NCBI RefSeq assembly: GCF_020164785.1
Contig: NZ_JAIUGX010000009.1
Span: 186,001-250,000 of the forward strand
Reading direction: 5' to 3'
From: Mesorhizobium sp. ES1-1
GTDB taxonomy: Bacteria; Pseudomonadota; Alphaproteobacteria; Rhizobiales; Rhizobiaceae
DNA length: 64,000 bases
Below, piece after piece: positions 34,399-41,538 of this stretch. The notes beneath the pieces were generated by a model, which saw only the letters and a list, made by a program, of their open reading frames with translations, did no database searches and had not been told where the DNA came from. Numbering within the stretch: the stretch's first letter is position 1; every line of letters starts with the position of its first letter. A program made the translations under genes and the position numbers.

Positions 34399-34414
34399 AT
34401 TGGAACGTTCCATT
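34399..34414. promoter_or_regulatory. LacI-family operator candidate 2
   Basis: ATTGGAACGTTCCATT, again with a CG centre and one mismatched pair, lies 27 bases before the DUF993 start. The inferred consensus of the two sites is ATTGGAACGTTCCAAT. The centres are 164 bases apart, which would allow looping. Confidence 0.78.
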
Positions 34415-34440
34415 TATAGAGGGGACAAAGGGAGCGATCT

Positions 34441-35595
34441 ATGCACATTGTCTTGCCCAGCGAGGGGAGAGTAGGCACTCGCTACACGCTCATCGGCCGG
34501 CCTGTGCAGCCGGTGATCGGCGCGCGCTTTTCACGCATCGCCTATGCCGCCGCGCATGTCGTCTCCGATCCGCTCGGCATGAACGATCCGTGGTCCAGGC
34601 CGGCGGTGGACTGGGAAAGCACGACGGCCTTCCGTCGTCATCTGTGGCGGCTCGGCTTCCGCATCGCCGAGGCGATGGACACGTCGCAACGCGGCATGGG
34701 TTTCGACTGGGCAAATGCGAAGGAATTGATCCGCCGCTCGATCGCCGAAGCGAAAACGGTGGATGGCGCCGATCTGGCTTCCGGCGCGGGAACCGACCAT
34801 CTGGCGCCCGGCGCCGCCGACACGCTTGCCGACGTGGTTGGCGCCTATGAGGAGCAGTTCGCCTTCATCGAGGGGCAGGGCGGCAAGGCGATCATGATGG
34901 CCAGCCGCGCGCTGGCCGCCGTCGCCAACGGACCGGACGACTATGCACTTGTGTACGATCGCATTCTCCGCCAGGCGTCCGGCAAGGTCATCCTGCACTG
35001 GCTGGGAGACATGTTCGACCCGGCGCTTAAGGGCTATTGGGGCAGCGACGATTTCGAGACCAATTTGGATACGGTGGTCGCCATCATCGAGCGCCACGCG
35101 GCCAAGGTCGAAGGCATAAAGATATCGCTGCTCGATGCCGGCAAGGAAATCATGCTGCGAGACCGGCTGCCGGACGGCGTCATCATGTTCACCGGCGACG
35201 ACTTCAATTATCCCGAACTGATTGCCGGCGACGGCAACAGGCATTCGCACGCTTTGCTTGGCATTTTCGACGCCATCGCGCCGGTCGCCAATGCCGCTTT
35301 GGCGAAATTGGCGGAGGGCGACCGGGCCGGCTACGACGCGCTGATGGCGCCGACCGTGCCGCTGTCGCGAAAGATCTTCGAGGCGCCGACCGGATATTAT
35401 AAGGCCGGCATCGTCTTCATGGCCTGGCTGAACGGCCATCAAGACCATTTCACGATGGTCGGCGGCATGCAGTCGGCTCGCGGCATCCGCCACTATGCCG
35501 ATGTTTTCCGCCTTGCCGACCAGGCTGGATTGCTGGCCGATCCCGATCTGGCGACATCCAGGATGAAGAGCTTGCTCGCGGTCGCGGGCCTGTAG
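34441..35595 (+). CDS. DUF993 family protein (TIM-barrel, aldolase-like)
   Basis: 384 residues with GGGAG before the ATG. The sequence runs FSRIAYAAAHVVSDPLGMND, RRHLWRLGFRIAEAMDTSQR, ILHWLGDMFDPALKGYWG, EGIKISLLDAGKEIMLRDRL and IMFTGDDFNYPELIAGDGNR. These match DUF993, a family of unknown function with a class-I aldolase/dihydrodipicolinate-synthase-like barrel. The lysine in EGIKISLLD is where a Schiff-base lysine would be expected, but this is inference. It is divergent from, and probably co-regulated with, the LacI operon, and could be the carbon-carbon bond cleaving step. Confidence 0.85.
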   Translation: MHIVLPSEGRVGTRYTLIGRPVQPVIGARFSRIAYAAAHVVSDPLGMNDPWSRPAVDWESTTAFRRHLWRLGFRIAEAMDTSQRGMGFDWANAKELIRRSIAEAKTVDGADLASGAGTDHLAPGAADTLADVVGAYEEQFAFIEGQGGKAIMMASRALAAVANGPDDYALVYDRILRQASGKVILHWLGDMFDPALKGYWGSDDFETNLDTVVAIIERHAAKVEGIKISLLDAGKEIMLRDRLPDGVIMFTGDDFNYPELIAGDGNRHSHALLGIFDAIAPVANAALAKLAEGDRAGYDALMAPTVPLSRKIFEAPTGYYKAGIVFMAWLNGHQDHFTMVGGMQSARGIRHYADVFRLADQAGLLADPDLATSRMKSLLAVAGL

Positions 35596-35692
35596 AGCGG
35601 AAGAAGGCGCACCGGAAAAGGGTCCTGCTCCCTGATTTGCCTTCGACATGCAAATCTGTATCGGTATGCGCTGCTAAAGCGGACGATATGGC

Positions 35693-36763
35693 ATGACGGA
35701 CAAAGTGGCTCTCATCACCGGGGTGACCGGGCAGGACGGGGCTTATCTGGCGCAGTTGCTGCTGGGCAAAGGCTATGTCGTCCACGGCGTGAAGCGCCGT
35801 TCCTCTTCGTTCAACACCGAGCGCGTCGACGACATCTATGTCGATCCGCATGAGCAAGGCGCTCGCTTCTTCCTGCATTATGGCGACCTTACGGACTCGA
35901 CCAATCTGATCCGCCTGGTGCAGGAAACCCAACCGAGCGAGATCTACAATCTCGGCGCTCAAAGCCACGTGCAGGTGAGTTTCGAGACGCCTGAATATAC
36001 CGGCAATGCCGATGCGCTCGGCACACTCAGGCTGCTGGAAGCCATCCGTATCCTGCGACTGGAGAAGTCGGTGCGCTTCTACCAGGCGTCGACTTCGGAA
36101 CTCTACGGAAGGGCACGAGAGACGCCGCAACGCGAGACTACACCCTTCCATCCGCGTTCGCCCTATGCGGCCGCCAAGCTCTACGCCTACTGGATCACGG
36201 TCAACTATCGCGAAGCCTATGGCATGTTCGCGGCCAACGGCATTCTGTTCAACCATGAGAGCCCGACGCGTGGCGAAACCTTTGTCACCCGCAAGATCAC
36301 GCGGGCCGTCGCCGCGATCCACCATGGGCTGCAGGAGACGCTCTATCTCGGCAATATCGACGCCAGGCGCGACTGGGGCCACGCTCGCGACTATGTCGAC
36401 GGCATGTGGCGGATCCTGCAGCATGAGGTGCCTGACGATTTCGTGCTGGCAACCGGCGAGGCGCATTCGGTGCGCGAATTCGTCGAACTGGCCTTTGCCG
36501 AGACCGGACGGGCGATCCGCTGGCAGGGGCAGGGCGTGGACGAAATCGGCGTCGACGCCGCTTCGGGCGCTGTCCTGGTGCGCATCGATCCGCGCTATTT
36601 CCGCTCGACCGAGGTGGACAAATTGCTTGGCGACGCCTCGAAGGCCAGGTCAGAGCTTGGCTGGTGGCATACGACTGGCTTCAAGGACCTCGTGACGGAA
36701 ATGGTTCAGGCAGATCTTGCGCTTGCCGCCAGCGGCAGGTGGCGCAGCGGCAATACCGCCTAG
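35693..36763 (+). CDS. gmd: GDP-mannose 4,6-dehydratase
   Basis: 356 residues. The NADP site is ALITGVTGQDGAYLAQLLLG, followed by HGVKRRSSSFNTERVDDIY, the catalytic region STSELYGRARETPQRETT and the Tyr-x3-Lys pair in RSPYAAAKLYAYWITV. These match GMD closely. It converts GDP-mannose to GDP-4-keto-6-deoxymannose in the cytoplasm, the first step of GDP-L-fucose synthesis. The next gene, fcl, begins one base after its stop. In nodulating rhizobia the same pair (noeL/nolK) feeds Nod-factor fucosylation, but no nod genes are here. Confidence 0.94.
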   Translation: MTDKVALITGVTGQDGAYLAQLLLGKGYVVHGVKRRSSSFNTERVDDIYVDPHEQGARFFLHYGDLTDSTNLIRLVQETQPSEIYNLGAQSHVQVSFETPEYTGNADALGTLRLLEAIRILRLEKSVRFYQASTSELYGRARETPQRETTPFHPRSPYAAAKLYAYWITVNYREAYGMFAANGILFNHESPTRGETFVTRKITRAVAAIHHGLQETLYLGNIDARRDWGHARDYVDGMWRILQHEVPDDFVLATGEAHSVREFVELAFAETGRAIRWQGQGVDEIGVDAASGAVLVRIDPRYFRSTEVDKLLGDASKARSELGWWHTTGFKDLVTEMVQADLALAASGRWRSGNTA

Positions 36764-36764
36764 G

Positions 36765-37739
36765 ATGATGATGAACGACGGCTTCGACCTCAGGGGCAAA
36801 CGTGTCTTCGTCGCCGGCCATCGCGGCATGGTCGGGTCGGCCATCGTGCGCCGGCTGGCGCGCGAGGATTGCGAGATCGTGACCATATCGCGCGAGGAAC
36901 TCGATCTTCTCGACCAGGCCGGCGTGCGCCGATTCATGGCCGATCGGCGGCCGGACGCGGTGGTGCTGGCAGCGGCCAAGGTCGGCGGTATCCTGGCGAA
37001 TGACAGATTTCCGGTCGATTTCCTCCAGGACAATCTAATCATGCAGACCAACGTCATCGACAGCGCGTTCCGCGCCGAAGTCGGCAAGCTGCTGTTCCTC
37101 GGGTCGTCCTGCATCTATCCGAAACTCGCGGCGCAGCCGATCCCGGAGGACGCGCTGCTGACCGGGCCGCTTGAACCCACAAACGAGTGGTACGCCATCG
37201 CCAAGATCGCCGGCCTCAAGCTGTGCCAGGCCTATCGGCGCCAGCACGGCGTCGACTATATCTCGGCGATGCCCAGCAATCTTTACGGGCCGGGCGACAA
37301 TTTCGACCTCGATTCAAGCCACGTCATACCGGCTTTGATGCGCAAGGCGCACGAGGCCAGGCTTTCCGGCGGCAGCTCGCTCGAGGTCTGGGGCTCGGGC
37401 GAGCCGATGCGGGAATTCCTGCACGTCGACGACGCCGCCGACGCGCTCATTTATCTGCTGAAGAATTACTCTGGCGACAGTCACGTCAATGTCGGAACGG
37501 GTGAGGATATCACCATTGCCGAACTCGCAAGGACGATCATCTCCGTCGTCGGCGGCGACACCCACGTAAGCTTCGATCGCACAAAGCCCGATGGCACGCC
37601 CCGGAAGCGCATGGATGTCTCGCGTCTCTTTGGCAAGGGCTGGCGACCTCGCATCTCGCTGCGCAACGGACTGGCGCAGACATATGAGTGGTTTGTCCGC
37701 CACGTCGAAAAAGGCCATGTCCGTCTCGGCGTCGCGTGA
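36765..37739 (+). CDS. fcl: GDP-L-fucose synthase
   Basis: 324 residues from the ATG at 36765; the alternatives at 36768 and 36771 are equally possible. RVFVAGHRGMVGSAIVRRLA is the nucleotide site, FLGSSCIYPKLAAQPIPED the catalytic Ser/Cys region and NEWYAIAKIAGLKLCQAYRR the Tyr-x3-Lys. The enzyme epimerises and reduces the GMD product to GDP-L-fucose with NADPH. It overlaps the downstream glycosyltransferase-like gene by 23 bases. Confidence 0.94.
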   Translation: MMMNDGFDLRGKRVFVAGHRGMVGSAIVRRLAREDCEIVTISREELDLLDQAGVRRFMADRRPDAVVLAAAKVGGILANDRFPVDFLQDNLIMQTNVIDSAFRAEVGKLLFLGSSCIYPKLAAQPIPEDALLTGPLEPTNEWYAIAKIAGLKLCQAYRRQHGVDYISAMPSNLYGPGDNFDLDSSHVIPALMRKAHEARLSGGSSLEVWGSGEPMREFLHVDDAADALIYLLKNYSGDSHVNVGTGEDITIAELARTIISVVGGDTHVSFDRTKPDGTPRKRMDVSRLFGKGWRPRISLRNGLAQTYEWFVRHVEKGHVRLGVA

Positions 37740-39165
37740 CCCGGCGTCGATGCTGATCGTCTCCACCCGGAAGGACGGGCTCGGCGGCCGCCTGCTGGCG
37801 ATGGCCAATGCGAAGGCCTTGGCCGACAGGCTCGGTTATCGTTTCGGCTTCACATGGAGCGACAGGAAGATCACCGACGAAGGCTCCCACACCGTCGATG
37901 TGGTGCAAAACATCTTCTCGTCCGACTTCATCGAGAGGCACTGGCTGGGAGAAAAGATCAAGGCCGCCAATTTTAGAGTTCTCGGCGATGCCGCCTTCAC
38001 GCCGTCCGACCTTGCAGCCATCGCGGGGCGGCAAAGCGGCTGGATCTGCAATCAATTCAACGCAGTCGATTTTTTCCGCGACGATGGCGCCGAGCCGGTG
38101 CGAAGGTCCGATGCGCTGCGAAGCTTCGGTTTCGCACCGGCGGTGCGCCAAGCACTTGAAGCCGCCGGGAAATGCCCGTTTCCCGGCCCGATGGCCGCTT
38201 TGCATCTGCGCAGCGGCGATATCGTGCATGGCAGCAACCGTAGAAGGCTGATTTTCGCCGACAAGGTCATTCCCTCGACTCTGGGCAAGGCAATCGTGTC
38301 GGAGCTTTCATTGAAGGGCCTGACGACGCTGCTCATCGGCCAGGATCGCGCGATGCTCGACTATCTGCAGACCGAAACCGGGGCCATGCGGACCGACGAT
38401 TTCGGCGCGGGCGAATTCGAAGAAGATGAAACGCTGCGCGCATTCTTCGAAATGGCGTTGATGGCAAGCTGTGAGCAGATCCATGCCGGCAAGAGTATCT
38501 ACGCAGAACTGGCATCGGTTCTGTCCGCCGTTCCATGCACCTACGTCGATGCGCTTTTCAGCAGGGCGCGCGCGACGGAGATCATTCTCGGCGAGGTGCA
38601 GGCGCACGGGTCCCACTACGGGCCGCTCGAATGCGCCTTCGCCTATCAATGGACCTTCCTGACCCTGGAAGACGAGATCAAGCCAGCGCAAGCGAGGGAA
38701 CTTCTCGGGAAGGCCCAGGCGCTGGATCCTGAAAACGAGGCCTATGGGCTAAAAATGGCCGTGGCCCATTATCGCGAGGGTGACCCTGAATCGGGCGAGG
38801 CGATCCTGGAATCCTTGATGAAAACCCAATGGGGAGCCCGCTCCAAGCTTCCGTTGCCGATGCTGGACATCATGACCAATCTGTTCGGAGGGTGGCTTGC
38901 GCTGGCAAGAGACTTCGACGTTTTTTTCGCAGCGGCGAAAGCTGGCCATCCCTACGCCATGGCATGTTCGGCTTACATCATGCACGAAGTGTTAGGGGAG
39001 AAGTCCTCGGCTGTAGAAACGGCGGCCAGGCTCGTGAAGATGGAGCCCGCAAACCCGATATTCAGGGAAATCAGACGGCGCGTGAGGTGGGGCAAGAAGC
39101 CGAAAACAGGAAGACTGGCAAAGGCAATATGGCGGCTTAGACGAATTAAGGGGCACTGGCTGTGA
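37717..39165 (+). CDS. Putative fucosyltransferase-like protein with C-terminal helical repeats
   Basis: 482 residues from the ATG at 37717 (AAAGG just upstream), overlapping fcl by 23 bases; another possible start is 37750. The first part reads STRKDGLGGRLLAMANAKAL then ADRLGYRFGFTWSD, like the donor-domain opening of NodZ and O-fucosyltransferase type enzymes. At about residue 170 AALHLRSGDIVHGSNRRR contains H-x-R-x-G-D, similar to the GDP-fucose site motif HxRRxD. Residues from about 320 onward form TPR-like helices (AQALDPENEAYGLKMAVAHY). Following gmd and fcl, it is best read as an uncharacterised GDP-fucose-dependent transferase. The family is not certain. Confidence 0.6.
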   Translation: MSVSASRDPASMLIVSTRKDGLGGRLLAMANAKALADRLGYRFGFTWSDRKITDEGSHTVDVVQNIFSSDFIERHWLGEKIKAANFRVLGDAAFTPSDLAAIAGRQSGWICNQFNAVDFFRDDGAEPVRRSDALRSFGFAPAVRQALEAAGKCPFPGPMAALHLRSGDIVHGSNRRRLIFADKVIPSTLGKAIVSELSLKGLTTLLIGQDRAMLDYLQTETGAMRTDDFGAGEFEEDETLRAFFEMALMASCEQIHAGKSIYAELASVLSAVPCTYVDALFSRARATEIILGEVQAHGSHYGPLECAFAYQWTFLTLEDEIKPAQARELLGKAQALDPENEAYGLKMAVAHYREGDPESGEAILESLMKTQWGARSKLPLPMLDIMTNLFGGWLALARDFDVFFAAAKAGHPYAMACSAYIMHEVLGEKSSAVETAARLVKMEPANPIFREIRRRVRWGKKPKTGRLAKAIWRLRRIKGHWL

Positions 39166-39283
39166 GCCGCGCCATTCCCCGCGCGCCATCACCCACGGGG
39201 CATTGCACAACCCCGCCGCACCTTACGCCTTCAACACACAAGCCCCGCCCGCTTCCGACGCGAGGGCTCTGCTTGAACAGATA
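39166..39283. other. Intergenic, no gene seen
   Basis: This short GC-rich stretch after the fucosyltransferase-like gene holds no convincing gene or terminator. The remaining space up to 39700 is occupied by the minus-strand small gene and small RNA described next. Confidence 0.4.
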
Positions 39284-39376
39284 TTATACGGGGGTCTTCG
39301 AGATAAAAGACGCGGCAGTAACCGCGTCCAAACGCTCGCGCCGAGTCAGCACCGGCTTTTCATAAGTCTTCTTCAT
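39284..39376 (-). CDS. Orphan lasso-type RiPP leader/precursor peptide (30 aa)
   Basis: The 30-residue frame starts MKKTYEKPVLTRRERLDAVT and ends AASFISKTPV. It contains the Y-x-x-P-x-L leader motif recognised by lasso-peptide B1 (RRE) proteins and a Thr at the place of the penultimate leader residue. AGGA lies four bases before the ATG, and TTGACA with 17-base spacing to GCATTT is upstream. The residual core of about nine residues has no Asp or Glu for ring closure, and no cyclase or protease gene is in this window. It is therefore probably an orphan or decayed precursor of the kind annotated as putative RiPP precursor in rhizobia. Confidence 0.65.
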   Translation of the reverse strand: MKKTYEKPVLTRRERLDAVTAASFISKTPV

Positions 39377-39402
39377 GGGGTCCTCGCTTTCCTCAACAGA
39401 AG

Positions 39403-39431
39403 AAATGCCTCACGGCAGCAGAATTTGTCAA
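39403..39431 (-). promoter_or_regulatory. Sigma-70-type promoter for the RiPP-like gene
   Basis: On the minus strand TTGACA (39431-39426) is followed after 17 bases by GCATTT (39408-39403). Transcription would begin near 39396, giving a 20-base leader to the ATG at 39376. The -35 is perfect and is preceded by C, as preferred in rhizobia; the -10 is only fair. Confidence 0.5.
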
Positions 39432-39493
39432 GCCGGCGCAGAAATGCTCGTTGGCGGAGGCAATGGATGCAGTCTTGCCTTGCAGTCGCAATT

Positions 39494-39570
39494 AAAACAA
39501 AAAGCCCGCTGTCTGGGGGGAGCAGCGGGCCTCATGCTGTGCATGGAGTTGAGGGGACATCTCCTAGCAG
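39494..39570 (-). ncRNA. Putative small RNA with C-rich terminator loop
   Basis: An EcfG-like promoter (39577-39601) is followed, about 75 bases on, by a strong Rho-independent terminator: GCCCGCTG (39504-39511) against CAGCGGGC (39523-39530), then TTTTTGTTTT on the minus strand. The terminator loop reads CTCCCCCCAGA, an anti-Shine-Dalgarno-like C-run common in trans-acting rhizobial small RNAs. A 22-codon frame could be read through it but ends in the T-tract, so an RNA is more likely than a peptide. Size about 77 nt; ends are predicted. Confidence 0.55.
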
Positions 39571-39576
39571 ACGGAT

Positions 39577-39601
39577 AACTACGTCCGCGAAAGAAGGTTC
39601 C
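39577..39601 (-). promoter_or_regulatory. EcfG-type (general stress sigma factor) promoter
   Basis: On the minus strand GGAAC (39601-39597) is followed after 16 bases by AGTT (39580-39577). The EcfG consensus in alphaproteobacteria is GGAAC-N16/17-CGTT; one base of the -10 differs. It points at the putative small RNA. Confidence 0.55.
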
Positions 39602-39700
39602 ATGCGACAGAAAAGGGCGGCAGGCATCCAATATCATTCTGAGGCGTTCACCTTGGATGCCAACATTGGCGCAACCCACACCCACCCGGAGATTTGCAGA

Positions 39701-40105
39701 ATGGATATTCCCAAGGGCGCTACGGTCGCCGTGGCCGACGGCGAGCGGTTGAACATGTTTCAGAATTCCGGCGACGAAGCCAATCCCAAGCTGACAGCCT
39801 CGACTGTCGACCATGTCTCGAACGAAAACAAGGGTTCTGGCGCGCGCCACCAGAGCAGTGCGGCGAACCCCGACAGCAGCCAGATCGAGGAAGACAGCTT
39901 TGCCGCCGGGACAGCCGATTTGCTCAATCGACAGGTGCTCGGCGGACACATCGCCAAATTGATCGTCATCGCCGCACCCCGGACTTTGGGCGAGCTTCGT
40001 AAGCACTATCATCAGAAGCTGAAGGATGTGCTTGTCGGCGAGATCGCCAAGGACCTGACAGGGCATTCGGTGGAAGAAGTCGAGAAGGCGATCGCCGCGG
40101 CCTAG
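39701..40105 (+). CDS. Host attachment family protein
   Basis: 134 residues from the ATG at 39701 (GGAG upstream); the longer open frame before it has no good start. The product reads DIPKGATVAVADGERLNMFQ, then a variable middle, then EDSFAAGTADLLNRQVLG and IVIAAPRTLGELRKHYHQKL with VGEIAKDLTGHSVEEVEKAI. This matches the 'protein required for attachment to host cells' family (PF10116), first named from an Agrobacterium attachment locus and possibly related to eRF1-like folds. Its biochemical role is unknown. It is slightly shorter than usual because the middle is compact. Confidence 0.82.
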   Translation: MDIPKGATVAVADGERLNMFQNSGDEANPKLTASTVDHVSNENKGSGARHQSSAANPDSSQIEEDSFAAGTADLLNRQVLGGHIAKLIVIAAPRTLGELRKHYHQKLKDVLVGEIAKDLTGHSVEEVEKAIAAA

Positions 40106-40265
40106 GCGACGCCCCGCTTCCCGCACGCGCCTGTGCGGTCGTAAGGAACAGGGTTGCGTACCACACTGCTCGGGGTGCTCCTCGCTGTTTGCCTCGACGC
40201 AAAGCGCCTTAGGTAAAGCGTCCGCCTTTCGAGGGTCGCCGAGCCGCAATATTCTTTCCCGAAGC

Positions 40266-40517
40266 CTATTGCTGTCCGGGCATCTCCGAATTTTGCTGCG
40301 GATCTTTATTCACGCCCGGCGAAGGCGAGGTCTCTTCCGGAGCATTGGTGCCCTGGTTCTGTTCGGGGGCTCGCTTCAGCGGCTCGGTACGCCAGGAAGG
40401 CGCAAACACAAAGAACGCCAGTAGGCCCAGGAACAACAATGCGACTATCGCTATGCCCCACTTCAGGAGCTTCGCCGTACCTCTTTGTTCCTGGCTGCGC
40501 GGGAGGTCTTGAGCCAT
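40266..40517 (-). CDS. Small single-span membrane protein (83 aa), stress-promoter linked
   Basis: From the ATG at 40517 the product has a short cytoplasmic start (AQDLPRSQEQRGTAKLLKW), one hydrophobic helix (GIAIVALLFLGLLAFFVFAP) and a hydrophilic tail rich in Pro, Glu, Asn and Gln (APEQNQGTNAPEETSPSPG). The tail probably lies in the periplasm. An EcfG-type promoter is 40-65 bases upstream, so it is probably part of the general stress response. No named family is recognised. Confidence 0.62.
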   Translation of the reverse strand: MAQDLPRSQEQRGTAKLLKWGIAIVALLFLGLLAFFVFAPSWRTEPLKRAPEQNQGTNAPEETSPSPGVNKDPQQNSEMPGQQ

Positions 40518-40557
40518 AACATCGTCTTTCTGTTGTGGATGCCGAAAGTGACACCTC

Positions 40558-40582
40558 AACTTTGGATCGCGGATGATGTTCC
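40558..40582 (-). promoter_or_regulatory. EcfG-type promoter upstream of the small membrane protein
   Basis: GGAAC (40582-40578) and AGTT (40561-40558) on the minus strand are separated by exactly 16 bases, the same layout and same -10 as the site at 39577-39601. The leader to the ATG at 40517 would be about 33 bases. Confidence 0.6.
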
Positions 40583-40833
40583 GTCGCACTGTTTAAGCAG
40601 AACGCGTGTTCCCTGCGTGGTTCGCTCCTAGGCAAGCAAGCAAGTGGGGCCTCTCCGGGGAGAAGGTGCGCAGATCATCGGCGGGGCTCGCGTCCAGCCC
40701 CCGTTGCGCACCCCTCCCGACCAAATCAAGGAACGGCCGCGCGTGCCCGCCATGGGGCGACCTGAAACAGCCAGCGAAAATTTAATCGTCAGCTATGGTC
40801 GGCTTTCGTGCCGAACTCATGAAAGGGATTGGA

Positions 40834-40908
40834 TGGTGGGCGTGACAGGGATTGAACCTGTGACCCCTGCAATGTCAATGCAGTGCTCTCCCGCTGAGCT
40901 ACACGCCC
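40834..40908 (-). tRNA. tRNA-Val (GAC)
   Basis: The minus strand folds as a full cloverleaf. The acceptor stem is GGGCGTG against CACGCCC, the D-arm is GCTCAGCGGGAGAGC, the anticodon stem CTGCA/TGCAG encloses TTGACAT with anticodon GAC, and the T-arm is CACAGGTTCAATCCCTGTG. CCA is encoded at 40834-40836. The total is 75 bases. Confidence 0.96.
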
Positions 40909-41013
40909 ATCCGAAGCCGCGCATACACCATTTTTGGTCCGGCGCGTCAATAGCGGGAAAAGGAAAGAAGGCATCGTCCCGTAGCGGCAGCGAGACGTTC
41001 GCTAAAAGGGTGT

Positions 41014-41376
41014 TCAGGCGGCCTGCAGCATCTTCTCGACCTCGTTGACGAGGTCGCGCAGGTGAAAAGGCTTCGACAGGACTTTGGCGTCTTTCGGCGC
41101 TTTGGAATCCGGGTTCAACGCGACAGCGGCAAAACCGGTGATGAACATGACCTTGAGGTCGGGATCGATCTCGGTTGCCCGGCGGGCGAGCTCTATTCCA
41201 TCCATCTCCGGCATGACGATGTCCGTCAGCAGCAGCGAGAACGGTTCCTCGCGCAGCCGCTCATAAGCGCTGGCGCCATTATCGAAATCGCTGACCTGAT
41301 AGCCTGCGCGCTCAAGCGCCTTCACGAGGAACCGACGCATATCGTCGTCGTCTTCCGCCAGAAGAATGCGTGCCAT
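41014..41376 (-). CDS. cpdR: CpdR-type single-domain response regulator
   Basis: 120 residues made only of a receiver domain. The acidic pocket is in ILLAEDDDDMRRFLVKALER, the phospho-acceptor is Asp52 in LLLTDIVMPEMDG, and the switch Lys lies in VLSKPFHLRD. The length, the opening MARILLAEDDDDM and linkage to an N-formylglutamate amidohydrolase gene match rhizobial CpdR. In Caulobacter and Sinorhizobium, CpdR receives phosphate from the CckA-ChpT relay and controls ClpXP localisation and cell-cycle proteolysis. A TTAACCAT CtrA-like half-site lies 49 bases upstream. Confidence 0.88.
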   Translation of the reverse strand: MARILLAEDDDDMRRFLVKALERAGYQVSDFDNGASAYERLREEPFSLLLTDIVMPEMDGIELARRATEIDPDLKVMFITGFAAVALNPDSKAPKDAKVLSKPFHLRDLVNEVEKMLQAA

Positions 41377-41424
41377 GATGTCCCGTCCGAATCACCCGCC
41401 CGAGATTGCCGTCGGGCAAGCCCG

Positions 41425-41432
41425 TTAACCAT
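41425..41432. promoter_or_regulatory. CtrA-like half-site TTAACCAT upstream of cpdR
   Basis: TTAACCAT is known as a CtrA half-motif in alphaproteobacteria, and cpdR is a CtrA target in Caulobacter. It is 49 bases before the cpdR start, next to TATACAG, which could be a -10 on the minus strand. One 8-mer is weak evidence. Confidence 0.35.
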
Positions 41433-41538
41433 CCTGTATATGAGGAGGAGAGGGTAAACATCAAGTGAACGCGGGTCGTACGAGGCCCATATTCCGCCAC
41501 GGACATGGCCGCTGGTCGCTGGACACGCGGCCGGCAAG

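Noticed and set aside
35693..39165. Nodulation cluster (noeL-nolK-nodZ)
   Set aside because: No nod box or other nod genes, and the third gene is longer than NodZ with a repeat tail; housekeeping or surface-glycan fucosylation is more likely.
39494..39570. Leader-peptide attenuator (trp type) or 22-codon peptide
   Set aside because: No run of a regulatory amino acid codon is present and no biosynthetic gene follows on that strand; a free-standing small RNA fits better.
40644..41048. 134-codon plus-strand frame
   Set aside because: It reads through the reverse complement of tRNA-Val, giving the familiar artefact string VTGIEPVTPA.
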